The notes: a model not told the origin generated them from the sequence alone. 24,603 nucleotides of DNA from RGIG7332 sp045589235 (GCA_045589235.1 JAZNOR010000060.1:1-24603), one strand, 5' to 3'. Positions 14,840 through 23,159 are shown, counted from the first letter of the stretch. A program made the numbers and translations.

Positions 14840-15640
14840 TTATTTGTTTCTCATATAGTGGAACAAATACTGCTGAGCAATTCCCGAAAACTCACCAAAA
14901 TCCGGTGCGTTTCCTCCATAAAATTCATCCATTGCTCTTTTCATCCACACATCAATTGGAAAAGCGTCAAATTTCCCCATTCCGAAAAGCAGAACGCAAT
15001 CAGCAACCTTTTTTCCTACACCACTAAGCTTTAAAAGTTCTTTTCTTGCAAGTTCAGTTGGCATATTTTTAATTGAATCCAAGTCGATTTCACCGCAAGA
15101 AACAAGTTTTGCAGCATTTAAAATATATTTAGCTCTATATCCTGCACGAAGCGGTTCAAGGTCTGACAATTCACACTTAGCAAGATTTTCAGGCGTTGGA
15201 AAGCTGTGTAGCTTTACACCAAAATCTTCAACCTCTTTGCCAAAAAGCTCGCACATTTTTTCAATTATCGAGCGAATCCTTGGTATGTTATTGCACTGGG
15301 ATATTATAAAAGAGATAAGAGCTTCCCACGGTTCTTGCTTCAAAATTCTGATACCTTTGCCAAAGTCCATAGCAATTTTCAATTTTTCATCATCCAAAGA
15401 ATTTCTTATCACTTCATAATCGGTATATATATCAAAATATTCTGCCCAAAACTCATCAAAATCATTGCATTCAATGGAAACAACATCATTTTCACGCGAA
15501 ACTCTTGCTATTCTTCCACCGGCAATTCCAACACCATTGCTGTCCCAACGAAAGCACTGGCCACAATCAAAAACCAGCTTTGGAATAAAATCATCACAGT
15601 TATGTATATAAACCTTTTTATCAGTTTTAATAATTTTCAT
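14840..15640 (-). CDS. 8-oxoguanine DNA glycosylase, OGG1-type
   Basis: Removes 8-oxoguanine from DNA (base excision repair). The 266-residue protein has an N-terminal OGG domain (DCGQCFRWD at 25-33) and a HhH-GPD domain: EPWEALISFIISQCNNIPRI, then LSGVGKKVADCVLLF with the catalytic Lys K211 and the catalytic Asp D230 in FPIDVWMKRAM, aligned to the K249/D268 pair of human OGG1. Both active-site residues are present. Length is shorter than human OGG1 and typical of clostridial homologues. AAGGAG precedes the ATG at 15640. It is divergent from the DUF6062 gene and may be co-transcribed with sigK. Confidence 0.93.
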   Translation of the reverse strand: MKIIKTDKKVYIHNCDDFIPKLVFDCGQCFRWDSNGVGIAGGRIARVSRENDVVSIECNDFDEFWAEYFDIYTDYEVIRNSLDDEKLKIAMDFGKGIRILKQEPWEALISFIISQCNNIPRIRSIIEKMCELFGKEVEDFGVKLHSFPTPENLAKCELSDLEPLRAGYRAKYILNAAKLVSCGEIDLDSIKNMPTELARKELLKLSGVGKKVADCVLLFGMGKFDAFPIDVWMKRAMDEFYGGNAPDFGEFSGIAQQYLFHYMRNK

Positions 15641-15681
15641 CTGTATACTCCTTGCATAATATTGAATTTCTTGCTACAATT

Positions 15682-15687
15682 TATAAT
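15682..15687 (+). promoter_or_regulatory. Probable -10 element for the DUF6062/lipoprotein pair
   Basis: A consensus TATAAT lies 28 bases before the ATG at 15716. No good -35 is found at 16-18 bases upstream (best TATTGA), so the site is tentative. Confidence 0.4.
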
Positions 15688-15715
15688 ACACTCTTTTAAT
15701 TCGAGGTGCAATAGT

Positions 15716-16393
15716 ATGGAAACAATTTACACTATACCGATAAAAGAAGCATATGAGAAAAAATGCGCTTGTCCTATATGTACATTAGAATATGATTTAG
15801 AGCAAACTTCAATAGAGTATGTAATGGGTGCCGCTATGATGGAGCCGGATGTGCGCATTGAAACAAACCGTCTTGGTTTTTGTAAAAAGCACTTTAATGA
15901 TATGTTAAAAATACAAAAACGTTTACCCCTTGGACTAATACTTGAAAGTCATACAAAAGATCTAGTATCTCTTTTAAATGAAAAGTCTGTTGATAAACGA
16001 AGCTTCCCTGCCCTTGCAGATAAAATTAAAACGGCAACGGATTCTTGCTTTGTTTGCAAGCAACTGTCCGAACGTATGGATAAATACTATTCTAACATTG
16101 TTCATCTTTGGTTAAAAGATGACGATTTTAAGAATTTAACACGTGAACAGGAGTACTTTTGCCCCCATCATCTCGGTGCATTACTATTCTTTGCGAAAAG
16201 CGAGTTGCCAAAAAAATTCTATTCTGAATTTTATTCAGACCATACAGCGAAAACCGCTGAGCTTTTAGCTGATCTATCAGACAAAACATCTCGTTTTTGT
16301 AAAAGCTTCGACCACAGATTTGCCAACGAACCATTAGGTGATGCAAAATCTGCAATCGAAGATACAATAAATTTCTTAAAAAAGGAGAATTAA
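15716..16393 (+). CDS. DUF6062 family protein with two CxxC...CxxH (zinc-binding-like) modules
   Basis: A 225-residue cytoplasmic protein, METIYTIPIKEAYEKKC at the start; I associate it with the DUF6062 family of Clostridia, function unknown. Two similar modules are visible: C19-x2-C22 then C56-x2-H59 (CPICTLEYDLEQ ... GFCKKHF), and C111-x2-C114 then C149-x2-H152 (CFVCKQLSERMDKYY ... YFCPHHL). The gap between pairs is 33 and 34 residues, so the protein appears to be an internal duplication of one Cys/His metal-binding unit. The ATG at 15716 follows GAGGTG; an upstream reading from 15335 runs antisense through the glycosylase gene and is rejected. The lipoprotein gene starts 3 bases after its stop. 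Confidence 0.8.
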   Translation: METIYTIPIKEAYEKKCACPICTLEYDLEQTSIEYVMGAAMMEPDVRIETNRLGFCKKHFNDMLKIQKRLPLGLILESHTKDLVSLLNEKSVDKRSFPALADKIKTATDSCFVCKQLSERMDKYYSNIVHLWLKDDDFKNLTREQEYFCPHHLGALLFFAKSELPKKFYSEFYSDHTAKTAELLADLSDKTSRFCKSFDHRFANEPLGDAKSAIEDTINFLKKEN

Positions 16394-16396
16394 ATT

Positions 16397-16777
16397 ATGA
16401 AAAAACTATGCTGTGTTTTATCATTGATTTTAATGCTCACTTTTGTATCATGCAAACCTTCAGAGCCGGAAATCTTAAAAACGCACAGGCAAACCTCTGT
16501 AGACAAAGTGTTTGATGCTTTAGCAAATTCTGAGTATGTAATAGGAAAAACTTACTACGAAATGTCCGACGGCACTTTTTTGTGCAATAACATTTCATAT
16601 AAATATAAACTTGAACTTTCAGGAACGTTACATAGCGCTAAACAAGAAAGCTCATACATTATTTTGAGTAATGTAAAGGATTTAACATTCGATCAAGTAT
16701 GGAAAGCAAGCGGCCTTTCAAGTAATACAAACGACTATTTTGACCCAAATGATGCAGTTATTGTAGCAATGAAATAA
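16397..16777 (+). CDS. Small lipoprotein of unknown function
   Basis: A 126-residue protein with a lipoprotein signal peptide and lipobox TFVSC (C19). The mature domain starts KPSEPEIL, then shows a helix (SVDKVFDALANS), a YKLELSGTL strand and a C-terminal FDPNDAVIVAMK. I recognise no family. The RBS AAAGGAG overlaps the end of the DUF6062 gene and the intergenic gap is 3 bases, so the two are very likely co-transcribed and possibly translationally coupled. It ends at a shared terminator. Confidence 0.8.
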   Translation: MKKLCCVLSLILMLTFVSCKPSEPEILKTHRQTSVDKVFDALANSEYVIGKTYYEMSDGTFLCNNISYKYKLELSGTLHSAKQESSYIILSNVKDLTFDQVWKASGLSSNTNDYFDPNDAVIVAMK

Positions 16778-16806
16778 AAAAGCAGAGTCGTTGACTCTGC
16801 TTTTTA
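16777..16806. terminator. Bidirectional terminator between the lipoprotein and the BofC-like gene
   Basis: A 13-bp stem, AAAAAGCAGAGTC / GACTCTGCTTTTT (16777-16789 with 16793-16805), with a 3-base GTT loop. On the plus strand the T-run is 16801-16805; on the minus strand the complementary side ends with T-runs. It also overlaps the stop codons of both convergent genes. Confidence 0.88.
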
Positions 16807-17136
16807 ACTTCCAAAATCCTCAAGTAACTTTGCGAGCTCAATATCTCCCGTAACAGGAATTCCTTTGATAAGCAACCTTTTATCATAATTTCTAAGCGAA
16901 TGCTCTGATATATCCGTTATTTTCAAAGGTGTGTTTTCACCTGTTTTGAAAACTGCAAGTCTTCCATTTAAAAGCTTTAATTCATATTCATTTTCAATCT
17001 TTTTTTGCGAAATTACAGGTGTCGTTGTCTCTTGCGATTGTTGCAAGCGTGACACTCCGCTTACTACAAAAGCGAGCATAATTAAAAACATACAAAATGC
17101 AATTGAAATCTTATTCTGTGTTTTTTTATTGTTCAT
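16804..17136 (-). CDS. Membrane-anchored protein with BofC-C-terminal-like domain
   Basis: A 110-residue protein with an N-terminal membrane segment (about 11-28) and a short extracytoplasmic domain. The C-terminal half, ELKLLNGRLAVFKTGENTPLK to LLIKGIPVTGDIELAKLLEDF, resembles from memory the conserved end of clostridial BofC-C-type proteins (NGK-AV-....P...DI....L...D..LL.KGI.V....EL...LEDF). BofC in Bacillus controls activation of pro-sigma-K through SpoIVB. A sigK gene lies about 2 kb away here. The ATG at 17136 is 10 bases after AAGGAG; a TTG at 17142 has too short a gap to the SD. Convergent with the lipoprotein and divergent from the PBP. The family call is a resemblance, not a proven match. 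Confidence 0.55.
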   Translation of the reverse strand: MNNKKTQNKISIAFCMFLIMLAFVVSGVSRLQQSQETTTPVISQKKIENEYELKLLNGRLAVFKTGENTPLKITDISEHSLRNYDKRLLIKGIPVTGDIELAKLLEDFGS

Positions 17137-17210
17137 TCCCAAAATTCTCCTTTATGCGTGTATAAACTTGTTTTTCCCACAAGTGCAAATTTTATACTTT
17201 TTTTATTTTT

Positions 17211-17242
17211 TTGATGCAAATTAAAAAGTTTTGTGTTATAAT
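17211..17242 (+). promoter_or_regulatory. Extended -10 promoter for the penicillin-binding protein
   Basis: TGTTATAAT (17234-17242) is an extended -10 with perfect TATAAT. The -35-like TTGATG (17211-17216) is 20 bases upstream of TATAAT, a longer spacer than usual; the TG motif could compensate. Located 42 bases before the start codon. Confidence 0.55.
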
Positions 17243-17284
17243 TGTATTGTATGTAATTTATTACCAAACAGGAGGTGCTCTCTC

Positions 17285-19705
17285 TTGAAGTTTAAATCAT
17301 CAAAATCAAAAACAACAAAAAGAAAATTGTCTCCAATGACGCTTTTTGTTTTAAAGACAATCGGGCTTATTTTTGCTTGTACTGCAGGCTTTTGCATACT
17401 TGCATTTCTTTTCTATTTATTAAGTCTTGATTCTAAACTTGACATCGGCGTTGAGAGTATGAATTTAAATTACACATCGACCGTTTGTTATTTGGACGAA
17501 GATGGCAACGAGCACGAGCTTGAGCATCTGTATGCTACTCAAAATCGCACTTGGGTTGATATTGAAGATATGCCAAGCTACTTACCTTATGCTGCTATAG
17601 CAATCGAAGATGAACGTTTTGAAAAGCATCACGGCGTTGACTGGTATCGAACAATGGGCGCTGCCGCAAATCTTGTTTTGCAGATGCGCAGTGATTTTGG
17701 TGGCTCAACTATTACCCAACAGCTTGTTAAAAACATTACAGGTGATAAACAGGATACTGTGCGCAGAAAACTTCAGGAAATCATGCGCGCGCTATATATT
17801 GAGCGTCATTATACCAAAGACACAATAATTGAATTATATTTAAATACCATTTACTTAAGTCAAGGTTGTTATGGTGTTTCTACCGCTGCAGATATATACT
17901 TTGATAAAGAGGTTTCCGATTTAACACTTGCAGAATCTGCGGCAATTGTGGGAATCACAAATCTTCCAACATATTATGACCCATATATAAATCCAGAAAA
18001 CAATCTAAAGCGTCAGCGCAATATATTAGCTAAAATGTTAGAGCTTGAATTCATAACACAAGAAGAATACGACGAAGCAATCAGTCAGAAGCTTGAGTTT
18101 AAGCACGAAAAGCGAAAGGAACAACTTGGCAGTGTTCAATCATATTTCGTTGACCAGATTATAACCGACGTTATCGCAGATCTTATGGAAGAACAAGGTC
18201 TTTCCTATCAGGTTGCTGAGAAAATGATTTTCTCAGGCGGTCTTAAAATTTACGCTACAATTGACCCGAAGGTTCAATCCGTTATGGATAAATATTATCA
18301 AAACGATTCCAACTGGCCATCATCAAGCGGTAGCGGAAAACCGGAGAGCGCAATGGTTATTATGGACCCGTATACCGGTGAAGTGCGCGGTATGATTGGT
18401 GGGCGTGGTAAGAAAACATCTAACCGCGGATGGAACCGTGCAACTCAGACATTCCGGCAGCCGGGAAGCTCCATCAAGCCGGTCGCAGTTTATGCACCAG
18501 CAATTGAATACGGTCTTATAAATCCGCAAACGGCAATTGATGATACTCCATTTACCGTGCTAAACGGTAAAGCTTACCCAAAAAATGAAACACGCACATA
18601 TCAAGGTAGAATGACCGCAACAAAAGCTATTATGGAATCGATTAATACCGTGGCTGTAAAAGTTTTAAACGACTTAACTCCCGAGCGCTCATATAATTTT
18701 ATGACCACTAATTTAAGCTTCTCAAAGCTTAACAAGGATACCGATAAAAACCTTGCTCCACTCGCGCTTGGTGGTCTTACAAAAGGTGTTTCAACACTTG
18801 AAATGGCTGCTGCATACTCAGCATTTGTTAATAACGGAACATATATTGAGCCGCATACTTATACTAAGGTATTGGATAATCAAGGAAATGTTCTTTTAGA
18901 GAAAAAGCCTGAAGTCATTGATGCTATGAGCGAAAAAACTGCATCATATATGAACTATATGCTCTCTAAAGTTATGAGCACTGGCGGTACGGGTAATTTA
19001 GCAAGATTTTCTGAAAGCATTGCATCTGCAGGCAAAACGGGTACTACCGATGATGATAAAGACCGTTGGTATGTCGGTTATACTCCGTATTACAGCGCGG
19101 CAGTATGGTATGGTTATGATAGCCCAAAATCAATACCGAAAGGACTATCCCCTGCACTGTCTGCATGGAAAAAGATTATGGCTGAAATTCACAAAGACTT
19201 ACCTGCAAAAGATTTTGTAAAAGATGACAACTTCACAACGGTAAATATATGCTCAATGAGTGGACTTCTTCCGAACGAATACTGCTCATCTGACCCGCGC
19301 GGAACTTGTGTTGTAAGCGGCTACTTCCATAAAGACGATGTACCCACTAAACGTTGTAAGGCTCACATTGCCGTTGAGCTTGATAGTGAAACAATGATGC
19401 AACCGTCTGAATTCTGTCCTAAAGAAAACATCAAGACATACGGACTTTTAAATTTTTCGCGTTTCTTCCCTATTGGCGGAATTTTAGTTGGCGATGAAAA
19501 GTATGTTATTCATGAATCTTCACCGGCCGATGGTGAGAATTACTTTGCATCTGCTTCACCGTCCGTCAGGGATACTTGTACAAAACATTCAGCTGAAATT
19601 ATACAAGATCCACCAAAAGATGAAGAAACATCTGAAAAAACCGAAGAGACATCTGATGAAGAAGAGATTTCAGATGAAGAACCCGAAAATGAGCCGACAA
19701 TATGA
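17285..19705 (+). CDS. Class A penicillin-binding protein (bifunctional transglycosylase/transpeptidase)
   Basis: Polymerises lipid II glycan and cross-links peptides at the outer membrane face. The 806-residue protein has a cytoplasmic basic N-terminus, one TM segment (about 20-47), a GT51 domain with AAIAIEDERFEKHHGVDW (E108), GGSTITQQLVKN (139-150) and RKLQEIMRALYIER (E165), and a transpeptidase domain with SxxK S395-K398 (RQPGSSIKP), SIN at 452-454 and KTG at 584-586. All catalytic motifs are intact. The last about 30 residues are acidic and low-complexity (KDEETSEKTEETSDEEEIS). Translation most likely begins at TTG 17285, 8 bases after AGGAGGTG; a TTG at 17231 has no RBS and no nearby ATG fits. 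Length is typical for PBP1A-type proteins of Clostridia. Confidence 0.95.
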   Translation: MKFKSSKSKTTKRKLSPMTLFVLKTIGLIFACTAGFCILAFLFYLLSLDSKLDIGVESMNLNYTSTVCYLDEDGNEHELEHLYATQNRTWVDIEDMPSYLPYAAIAIEDERFEKHHGVDWYRTMGAAANLVLQMRSDFGGSTITQQLVKNITGDKQDTVRRKLQEIMRALYIERHYTKDTIIELYLNTIYLSQGCYGVSTAADIYFDKEVSDLTLAESAAIVGITNLPTYYDPYINPENNLKRQRNILAKMLELEFITQEEYDEAISQKLEFKHEKRKEQLGSVQSYFVDQIITDVIADLMEEQGLSYQVAEKMIFSGGLKIYATIDPKVQSVMDKYYQNDSNWPSSSGSGKPESAMVIMDPYTGEVRGMIGGRGKKTSNRGWNRATQTFRQPGSSIKPVAVYAPAIEYGLINPQTAIDDTPFTVLNGKAYPKNETRTYQGRMTATKAIMESINTVAVKVLNDLTPERSYNFMTTNLSFSKLNKDTDKNLAPLALGGLTKGVSTLEMAAAYSAFVNNGTYIEPHTYTKVLDNQGNVLLEKKPEVIDAMSEKTASYMNYMLSKVMSTGGTGNLARFSESIASAGKTGTTDDDKDRWYVGYTPYYSAAVWYGYDSPKSIPKGLSPALSAWKKIMAEIHKDLPAKDFVKDDNFTTVNICSMSGLLPNEYCSSDPRGTCVVSGYFHKDDVPTKRCKAHIAVELDSETMMQPSEFCPKENIKTYGLLNFSRFFPIGGILVGDEKYVIHESSPADGENYFASASPSVRDTCTKHSAEIIQDPPKDEETSEKTEETSDEEEISDEEPENEPTI

Positions 19706-19707
19706 TT

Positions 19708-19742
19708 GTATGGTGCTGTCTTTACTGACGGCACCATACTTT
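19708..19742 (+). terminator. Stem-loop after the penicillin-binding protein gene
   Basis: A 13-bp stem with one T-G pair (19708-19720 with 19727-19739) has a 6-base loop and a short TTT tail. It may terminate partially before the methyltransferase gene, which has its own RBS 17 bases later. Confidence 0.65.
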
Positions 19743-19759
19743 AACGAAGGAGACAATAT

Positions 19760-20872
19760 ATGAAACAACTTACTTTTGCAATTCCCTGCCTTTTTGGATT
19801 GGAAGGAATCGTTGGTAATGAATGTAAACGCTTAAACTTGGCTAATATTAAAGTAGAAAATGGCAGAGTGCTCTTTACAGGGACGCTCGAAGATATGGCA
19901 CGTGCCAATTTATGGATACGTTGTGGCGAGCGAATTTTAATTCGTTTAGCTGAATTCGAAGCTAAAAGCTTTACCGAGTTATTTGACGGAGTTAAAGCAC
20001 TTTCGTGGGAAGACTTCATTCCAAAAGACGGTGCTTTTCCGGTAAAAGGTCACGCTCTTCACTCGCAACTGCATTCCGTTCCCGACTGCCAGAGTATTAT
20101 CAAAAAAGCAGTTGTTGAACGACTTAAAGAAAAATATAAACTTTCGTGGTTTGAAGAAACAGGCGTTAAATATCAGATTCAATTTGGTATTTTAAACGAT
20201 ATTGCCAGCATATACTTAGACACCTCCGGTCCCGGTCTTCATAAACGCGGCTACCGTGCACGCGCAAATGATGCTCCTCTTCGTGAAACTTTAGCTGCCG
20301 GTATGGTTGACTTAGCGCACTATCGTGGTCGTGAAGCAGTTTATGACCCATTCTGCGGTTCCGGAACAATTTTAATCGAGGCGGCAATGATTGCTCAGAA
20401 CAGAGCGCCCGGATTATACCGCCGTTTTGCGGCTGAGGCTTGGCACAATTCAAACGAGGATATGTGGCGCACGCTCAGAGCTGATGCAAAATCCAAAATA
20501 TTCAAGCGTGACTTTCGCCTCTTTGGTTCAGATATTGACGATAATGCATTAAATGTTGCTATAGGAAATGCCGCTAAAGCAGGAGTGGCACAGTATATTA
20601 AATTTAAAAACTGCGACGTTTTGAAATGGAAGCCTGAAGACGAATCAGGAATTGTTATAACAAACCCGCCTTACGGTGAGCGCCTCTTGGATATTCAGCA
20701 GGCAGAATCGCTCTATCGTACTCTCGGTCAGGTAATGCGCAGAAATCGCGAATTTTCCACCTATATAATTTCATCACACAACGAACTTCCCCGCCTCTAC
20801 GGCCGCAATCCAACAAAGCGCCGCAAGTTATATAATGGAATGATTAAGTGCGAATATTATATGTATTACTAA
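19760..20872 (+). CDS. THUMP-domain 23S rRNA methyltransferase (RlmL/YpsC type)
   Basis: A 370-residue protein. The N-terminal third (1-150) is a THUMP RNA-binding domain. The C-terminal part is a SAM-dependent methyltransferase with the binding motif DPFCGSGTILIEAA (196-209), a GSDID acidic motif (D258, D260) and the catalytic N-methyltransferase motif ITNPPYGERL (NPPY 302-305). This is the architecture of YpsC and of the N-terminal half of E. coli RlmL, which methylates guanine N2 in 23S rRNA; the precise site here is inferred. AAGGAG precedes the ATG. The preceding stem-loop leaves only a 54-base gap after the PBP gene, so partial co-transcription is possible. Confidence 0.92.
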   Translation: MKQLTFAIPCLFGLEGIVGNECKRLNLANIKVENGRVLFTGTLEDMARANLWIRCGERILIRLAEFEAKSFTELFDGVKALSWEDFIPKDGAFPVKGHALHSQLHSVPDCQSIIKKAVVERLKEKYKLSWFEETGVKYQIQFGILNDIASIYLDTSGPGLHKRGYRARANDAPLRETLAAGMVDLAHYRGREAVYDPFCGSGTILIEAAMIAQNRAPGLYRRFAAEAWHNSNEDMWRTLRADAKSKIFKRDFRLFGSDIDDNALNVAIGNAAKAGVAQYIKFKNCDVLKWKPEDESGIVITNPPYGERLLDIQQAESLYRTLGQVMRRNREFSTYIISSHNELPRLYGRNPTKRRKLYNGMIKCEYYMYY

Positions 20873-20873
20873 T

Positions 20874-20882
20874 GAGTGCTAA
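20874..20882 (+). promoter_or_regulatory. Isolated CIRCE half-site
   Basis: GAGTGCTAA begins 2 bases after the methyltransferase stop, 192 bases before the full CIRCE. The 13-base string aatgagtgctaaa is shared with the right half of the true CIRCE, but no TTAGCACTC partner lies 9 bases before it. Possibly a relic or weak HrcA contact. Confidence 0.35.
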
Positions 20883-21025
20883 AGGTAAAATTTGTTAACA
20901 TTTCTTTAATTCACCGTATTTTAAAGAAAACGCAAGAAAAACGAAGATATATTGAGATACAAGGATTTATTTTTGTTATTTCTTTAAAAATTCTTTTTTG
21001 TTAAGTAATTTGCTTTTTTACCTAC

Positions 21026-21054
21026 TTGCATACTTTTTAAAGTTGTTTTATTAT
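21026..21054 (+). promoter_or_regulatory. Sigma-A-type promoter of groES-groEL
   Basis: TTGCAT (21026-21031), 17-base spacer, TATTAT (21049-21054). The predicted transcription start (about 21061) is just upstream of the CIRCE operator. Confidence 0.75.
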
Positions 21055-21065
21055 ATTAATAGTCT

Positions 21066-21092
21066 TTAGCACTCGGTATCAATGAGTGCTAA
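21066..21092 (+). promoter_or_regulatory. CIRCE operator (HrcA-binding inverted repeat)
   Basis: TTAGCACTC, a 9-base spacer, then GAGTGCTAA: an exact match to the CIRCE consensus. It lies between the promoter and groES, the standard position for HrcA repression at normal temperature and release on heat shock. Confidence 0.98.
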
Positions 21093-21128
21093 AAATGAAG
21101 CTGTAATTATTTAAGGAGGATATATATT

Positions 21129-21413
21129 ATGACACTTAAACCATTAGCAGACCGTGTTGTTCTCAAGATGGTCGAAGCTGAAGAAACAACAAAGAGCGGT
21201 ATTATCTTGACAGGTGCCGCAAAAGAAAAGCCACAGGTTGCTGAAGTTATCGCAGTTGGCCCGGGCGGTAATGTTGACGGTAAGGATATTGTTATGCACG
21301 TTAAGTGCGGAGACAATGTTATTATGAGCAAGTACTCAGGCACTGAAGTTAAAATTGACGGTGTTGAATACATCATTGTTCGTCAGAGTGACATTTTAGC
21401 AATTGTTGAGTAA
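21129..21413 (+). CDS. groES: Co-chaperonin GroES
   Basis: A 94-residue lid protein of the GroEL chamber. MTLKPLADRVVLKMVEAEETTKSGIIL, the mobile-loop region and VIAVGPGG and DNVIMSKYSGTEVKIDGVEYIIVRQSDILAIVE match the family; length is standard. AAGGAGG precedes the ATG. It is the first gene of groES-groEL, 18 bases before groEL, under a CIRCE element. Confidence 0.99.
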   Translation: MTLKPLADRVVLKMVEAEETTKSGIILTGAAKEKPQVAEVIAVGPGGNVDGKDIVMHVKCGDNVIMSKYSGTEVKIDGVEYIIVRQSDILAIVE

Positions 21414-21431
21414 TTTAAGGAGGAATAAATA

Positions 21432-23063
21432 ATGGCTAAAGAAATTCTTTTCGGTGAAGACGCTCGCCGTGCTCTTGAGCGTGGTATCAATTCACTCGCA
21501 GATGCTGTTAAAATCACACTTGGTCCTAAGGGCCGTAACGTTGTTTTAGACAAGAAGTTCGGTGCTCCGCTTATCACAAATGACGGTGTTACCATCGCAA
21601 AGGAAATCGAACTTGATTGCCCGTTTGAAAATATGGGTGCACAGCTTGTTAAGGAAGTTTCAATCAAAACAAACGATGTTGCAGGTGACGGTACAACTAC
21701 TGCTACCCTTCTCGCTCAGGCTATGATTCGCGAGGGTATGAAGAATGTTGCTGCAGGTGCAAACCCGATGATTATGAAGCGCGGTATCTCCGCTGCTATC
21801 GACACCGCAATTGAGGCTGTAAAAGCTTCAGCTCAGAAAATCAACGGCTATGAGGATATCAAGCGCGTTGCTTCAGTTTCTTCCGCAAGTGAAAAGGTCG
21901 GTGAACTCATCGCTGATGCAATGGAGAAAGTTTCATCAGATGGCGTTATCACTGTTGAAGAGTCAAAAACCGCTGAAACATACTGCGAAGTTGTTGAAGG
22001 TATGCAGTTTGACCGCGGTTACATCTCACCGTATATGTGCACAGACACAGACAAGATGGAAGCTGTTATCGACGATGCTTACATTTTAATTACCGATAAG
22101 AAGATTTCAAACATTCAGGAAATCTTACCTCTCCTCGAGCAGATTGTTCAGTCAGGTAAGAAGCTTGTTATCATCGCTGAGGACATTGAGGGTGAAGCAC
22201 TCGCTACTCTCCTTGTCAACCGTCTCCGTGGTACATTTACCGTAGTCGGTGTTAAGGCTCCGGGCTTTGGCGATCGTCGCAAAGAGATGCTTAAAGACAT
22301 CGCTATCTTAACGGGCGGTACAGTCATTTCAGAGGAGCTTGGTATGGAGCTCAAGGAAGCAACAATGGCAGAGCTTGGTCGTGCTCGTCAGGTTAAGGTT
22401 TCCAAGGAAAACACAATCATAGTTGACGGTGCAGGCGATGCTAATGAAATCGCCGGCAGAGTTGCTCAGATTCGTGGCGAGATTGAAACAACAACAAGTG
22501 ACTTTGATCGTGAGAAGCTTCAGGAGCGCCTTGCTAAGCTTGCAGGCGGTGTTGCAGTAATCAAAGTTGGTGCTGCTACCGAAGTTGAAATGAAAGAACA
22601 GAAGCTCCGCATCGAAGATGCTCTCAACGCTACTCGCGCCGCTGTTGAAGAAGGCATCGTCGCAGGCGGTGGTACAGTATTCGTCAATACAATTTCTGCT
22701 GTTGAAAAGCTTCTTCCGAAGTTTGACGGTGATGCTAAGACCGGTATTAAGATTATTGCTAAGGCTTTAGAGGAGCCGGTTCGTCAGATCGCTGCAAATG
22801 CAGGTATCGACGGTGCTGTTGTTCTCGATAAAATCAAAAACAGCCGCCGCAATGGTTACGGTTATGACGCATTAAATGACAAATATGCTGATATGATTAA
22901 GATTGGTATCGTTGACCCGGCAAAGGTTACACGTACAGCTCTTGAAAATGCAGCTTCAATCGCATCTATGGTTCTCACAACAGAGACCTTGGTTGCAGAT
23001 AAGAAAGAACCTGCTCCGGCTGCTGCAGCACCGGATATGGGCGCAGGAATGGGAATGTACTAA
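21432..23063 (+). CDS. groEL: Chaperonin GroEL
   Basis: The 543-residue ATP-dependent folding chamber. Family motifs include LGPKGRNVVLDKKFGAPLITNDGVTIAKEIEL, the ATP-binding DGTTTATLLAQAM, and EEGIVAGGGTVFV. The C-terminal tail is MGAGMGMY, a shorter and atypical form of the Gly-Met repeat tail. RBS AAGGAGG, 18 bases after groES; ends at a strong terminator. Codon use is more biased to abundant codons than neighbours, as expected for a highly expressed gene. Confidence 0.99.
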   Translation: MAKEILFGEDARRALERGINSLADAVKITLGPKGRNVVLDKKFGAPLITNDGVTIAKEIELDCPFENMGAQLVKEVSIKTNDVAGDGTTTATLLAQAMIREGMKNVAAGANPMIMKRGISAAIDTAIEAVKASAQKINGYEDIKRVASVSSASEKVGELIADAMEKVSSDGVITVEESKTAETYCEVVEGMQFDRGYISPYMCTDTDKMEAVIDDAYILITDKKISNIQEILPLLEQIVQSGKKLVIIAEDIEGEALATLLVNRLRGTFTVVGVKAPGFGDRRKEMLKDIAILTGGTVISEELGMELKEATMAELGRARQVKVSKENTIIVDGAGDANEIAGRVAQIRGEIETTTSDFDREKLQERLAKLAGGVAVIKVGAATEVEMKEQKLRIEDALNATRAAVEEGIVAGGGTVFVNTISAVEKLLPKFDGDAKTGIKIIAKALEEPVRQIAANAGIDGAVVLDKIKNSRRNGYGYDALNDKYADMIKIGIVDPAKVTRTALENAASIASMVLTTETLVADKKEPAPAAAAPDMGAGMGMY

Positions 23064-23071
23064 AATTTATA

Positions 23072-23104
23072 AAAAAAGGCTAGACGTTAAGTCTAGCCTT
23101 TTTT
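23072..23104 (+). terminator. Intrinsic terminator of groES-groEL
   Basis: An AAAAAA GGCTAGAC / GTCTAGCC TTTTTT hairpin: the 8-bp core stem (23078-23085 with 23091-23098) is extended by A-T pairs and followed by a T-run. Loop of 5 bases. Confidence 0.95.
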
Positions 23105-23107
23105 CCA

Positions 23108-23136
23108 TTTACTTAGCTTTTTATTTATGTTAAAAT
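23108..23136 (+). promoter_or_regulatory. Sigma-A-type promoter of the galactokinase-family gene
   Basis: TTTACT (23108-23113), 17-base spacer, TAAAAT (23131-23136) with a TG extension (23128-23129). It begins 4 bases after the groEL terminator T-run. Confidence 0.6.
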
Positions 23137-23159
23137 AAATAAAATTGGAGGTGTATTCT

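Noticed and set aside
15335..15715. In-frame extension of the DUF6062 protein antisense to the glycosylase gene
   Set aside because: It overlaps the OGG coding sequence, is rich in I/F/N as expected for an antisense frame, and the RBS and -10 support the ATG at 15716.
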